NCBI GenBank assembly: GCA_934613165.1
Contig: CAKTSW010000073.1
Span: forward strand, 1 to 7,048
Length of the DNA: 7,048 bases
Origin: an uncultured Ellagibacter sp.
GTDB taxonomy: Bacteria; Actinomycetota; Coriobacteriia; Coriobacteriales; Eggerthellaceae
Direction of reading: 5' to 3'
Shown: one piece after another, positions 4,898 through 7,048 of the stretch
How the letters are laid out: each line of letters begins with the position of its first letter
How positions within the stretch are numbered: position 1 is the first letter of the stretch
Program-made: the position numbers and the translations under genes
Notes under the pieces: model-generated
Database searches by the model: none
What the model saw: the letters and a program-made list of their open reading frames with translations, nothing else
What the model was told of the DNA's origin: nothing

Positions 4898-7048
4898 TCA
4901 CTTGCTTGCAGTCTTCTCGGCGTACAGCTTGAACAGGTGCGCGACGATCTTCTCCTCGTCGCCGTTGAAATCGACGCCATAGGCGGCCTCGACTGCGGCG
5001 TCGAGCGCTTTGTGCGCGGCAAGCAGGTCGGCAGGCATCTTGTCGGGGTCGTACAAGTCGGCGAGAGACTTGCCAGGGTGCGCATCGCGAGCATCGAGGA
5101 TGCCCTGCGCGCATTGCTCGATGGCGGCGCGCTGGTCGGGAGCGGGGTCTGGCCAAGGGAACGTGTTGTAAACGAGTGCACCGCCGTAGTTAAAATCGCT
5201 TTTCAGTCGACCGGCAACAACACGAACCCATGCATTGTGGGATTGCGACAAAAGCACCCCCAGCACATACAACGAGCCATCGGCTATGACGAACAGCTTG
5301 TTTCCAGCAATCGACCCTCGCTCAATAAGCGAAACCGGAATATACTCTCGCGAGCCAGACGAAACAGCAGGGATAGCAATTCTAAATAAACCATCGAGTT
5401 CACGCGTTTCGCCAAACAAGTGCGGTGTTTGGGCCATTTTGTTTGCGGCTGCACTCCGGCTATTTTGCCGCATTTCCCGCACCATTTCGACTCGACTGGC
5501 GACAAGGGGCATACTTGTAATTTCCTCTTTCGAGGCACGCACAAGCCATAGGCAGTATCGGGGTGTTCCTTTTATTAAATCGGAACCCATGTAGAACGGG
5601 CGGAACCAACGCTTCGAGGTCGGTTCGCTCCTAACAAAATCCACCATCTCGCTTTCGGTGAATATTAAATTGCCGCCATCTGTCGGTTGGTCCCCCTTAA
5701 CCAATGCGGGAGCCGATTTGCATATTGGCTTGCTAGACCGCTGAATATAAATCTGAGGCGCGTCTAGCAAGTATCCATTTATTGATTTTGCTATTTCGCA
5801 CTCTCCCGTGCTGCCATACAATCTTTTTTCGCAATGATTGCTTGAGAATCCAATGATGACGACATGGACGTGAGCCTGACTTGAAGCTTCACTATCCCAT
5901 ACAAACGCTTTGTATGCAAAATCGATTTCAACGCCCTCTTTGAGAACGTTGGACCAAATTAAGGACACCTGTTCACCTTGAGTTATCGAATTTGTCGAAA
6001 CGAAAGCGCATTTCACGCCTTTTCTTGCGTAAGGAAAAGCTTTCACATACCAGCCAGAAACATAGTCAACTGCACCAGGTTTCTTCCCAAATGTCTCAGC
6101 AAGGTCAAGCTTTTGCTGCGCCGACATCGTGCGAGCGCCCAGAAACGGAGGATTTCCGCAGATGTAGGTGCACTTTTCCGCCGGCAGCACGTCATTCCAA
6201 TCCATCCGCAAGGCGTTGCCCTCGTGGATATTGCCGTTGCTCTTCAGAGGCAGGAAATTAAAGGGCTGCAGCACGATTTCCTGCGTTGCCTCCATCATCT
6301 GCTCCTCGGCGATCCACAGCGCGGTCTTGGCGACGCTTACCGCGAAATCGTTGATTTCGATACCGTAGAACTGTGAGATGGACCCCTCGATGAGCGATTC
6401 CTCGTCGAAGCCCATGCCGATTTGCTCGCCCTGCAGGCTTTCGATCACGCGGTTCTCGAGCTTGCGCAGCGACAGGTAGCTTTCAGTGAGGAAGTTGCCC
6501 GAGCCGCACGCCGGATCGAGGATGTTGATGCTGCTGAGCTTCTTCTGGAAACAGCGCAACTTCATCTTGCGATTCTTCTCGACCTTCTCGCCCTCGATTT
6601 CGGCGAGCTCGGCTTTGAGATCGTCGAGGAACAACGGGTCGATGACCTTGTGGATGTTCTCGATGGAGGTGTAGTGCATGCCGCCCGACCTACGGGTATC
6701 GGGGTTCAGCGTGCTTTCGAACGCCGCACCGAAGATGGTGGGGCTGATGCCCGACCAGTCGAAGCTCTGCGACGCTTCGAGCAAAAGGTCGAGCCTGATC
6801 TGGTCGGTGAACTGCGGCACCACGATGTCGTCGGAACCGAACAGCCCACCGTTCACGTAGGGGAACGCCGACAGGTAGTCGGGCAAATACGGGTCGCGCT
6901 CCGTGTAAGGCGTGTCGAGCACTCGGAACAAGTCGATGACCGCCTGGCGCATCTGGTCGGCGGGGAAACGCTTCAAGTAGTTGAGCAGGGCGTCTTTTTC
7001 GTGCAGCAAACCCGAGTCCTCGGCGTAGAGCAAAAAGACAAGGCGCAC
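4898..7048 (-). CDS. MmeI-like type IIG restriction-modification enzyme, C-terminal part
   Basis: Open at the right edge; the 716 visible codons lack the N-terminal nuclease domain and true start. Numbered from the edge, the helical connector domain comes first (about 1-90, RLVFLLYAEDSGLL, PYVNGGLFG). The class I SAM-dependent adenine methyltransferase domain follows (about 100-400), with motif I LDPACGSGNF (177-186), YGIEINDFAVSVAKTALWIA (228-247) and the catalytic ICGNPPFLG (296-304). The target-recognition domain is about 465-625 (SKRWFRPFYMGSDLIKG at 478-494; it ends near NYGGALVYNTFPWP). Last comes the MmeI_C tail (about 640-716, LYDPDKMPADLLAAHKALD). Enzymes of this family methylate one adenine in an asymmetric site and cut at a distance with the same polypeptide. 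No frameshift is seen in the visible part, so the enzyme may be active. The site cannot be read from sequence by eye. Its stop overlaps the start region of the broken downstream gene by operon-like spacing. Confidence 0.92.
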   Translation of the reverse strand: MRLVFLLYAEDSGLLHEKDALLNYLKRFPADQMRQAVIDLFRVLDTPYTERDPYLPDYLSAFPYVNGGLFGSDDIVVPQFTDQIRLDLLLEASQSFDWSGISPTIFGAAFESTLNPDTRRSGGMHYTSIENIHKVIDPLFLDDLKAELAEIEGEKVEKNRKMKLRCFQKKLSSINILDPACGSGNFLTESYLSLRKLENRVIESLQGEQIGMGFDEESLIEGSISQFYGIEINDFAVSVAKTALWIAEEQMMEATQEIVLQPFNFLPLKSNGNIHEGNALRMDWNDVLPAEKCTYICGNPPFLGARTMSAQQKLDLAETFGKKPGAVDYVSGWYVKAFPYARKGVKCAFVSTNSITQGEQVSLIWSNVLKEGVEIDFAYKAFVWDSEASSQAHVHVVIIGFSSNHCEKRLYGSTGECEIAKSINGYLLDAPQIYIQRSSKPICKSAPALVKGDQPTDGGNLIFTESEMVDFVRSEPTSKRWFRPFYMGSDLIKGTPRYCLWLVRASKEEITSMPLVASRVEMVREMRQNSRSAAANKMAQTPHLFGETRELDGLFRIAIPAVSSGSREYIPVSLIERGSIAGNKLFVIADGSLYVLGVLLSQSHNAWVRVVAGRLKSDFNYGGALVYNTFPWPDPAPDQRAAIEQCAQGILDARDAHPGKSLADLYDPDKMPADLLAAHKALDAAVEAAYGVDFNGDEEKIVAHLFKLYAEKTASK

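Noticed and set aside
4606..4932. 108-codon + strand frame between the repeats and the restriction-modification gene
   Set aside because: It overlaps the end of the restriction-modification gene on the other strand and reads antisense to the gene remnant. No domain or ribosome binding site is visible.

Overview
The window looks like a stretch of chromosome from a moderately GC-rich gut actinobacterium of the class Coriobacteriia (Eggerthella/Slackia/Gordonibacter type). That placement rests on protein character: a short-chain dehydrogenase very like gut bacterial 12-alpha-hydroxysteroid dehydrogenases, a nitroreductase-fold protein, and strong Shine-Dalgarno sites. It comes from recollection of families, not from a search.

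Left part (1-2863, + strand, GC-rich): an intergenic leader; a complete SDR oxidoreductase (301-1101), probably a bile-acid 12-alpha-hydroxysteroid dehydrogenase, closed by a strong hairpin; then a likely two-gene transcript with a small Ala/Lys-rich membrane-associated protein (1315-1863) and a nitroreductase-family protein (1896-2573). A 26-codon hydrophobic peptide gene (2757-2837) follows, with its own ribosome binding site and a perfect GC hairpin five bases after its stop.

Middle (2864-4640): a cassette-like unit of lower GC on the - strand. It encodes one 464-residue regulator with a Schlafen/AlbA_2 domain, a GHKL-like ATPase domain and a C-terminal winged helix (3065-4459). The gene is bracketed by two 63-bp direct repeats (55 of 63 identical), each with a long AT-rich palindrome at its core. 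The upstream copy sits over the likely promoter, and a further half-site overlaps the likely -10 box, so autoregulation is a natural reading. A second, shorter repeat pair (hairpins at 2843 and 4587) lies outside the first pair.

Right part (4640-7048, - strand): the C-terminal 716 codons of an MmeI-like type IIG restriction-modification enzyme that continues past the right edge. It is followed by the wreck of a downstream gene (4640-4888). The target-recognition part of the enzyme is much poorer in GC than the parts on either side, which suggests a specificity swap.

Taken together, the left side reads as ordinary host metabolism. From about 2870 onward the window reads as an accessory, defence-type region. 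The most interesting item is the palindrome-bracketed AlbA_2 regulator next to a restriction-modification locus.
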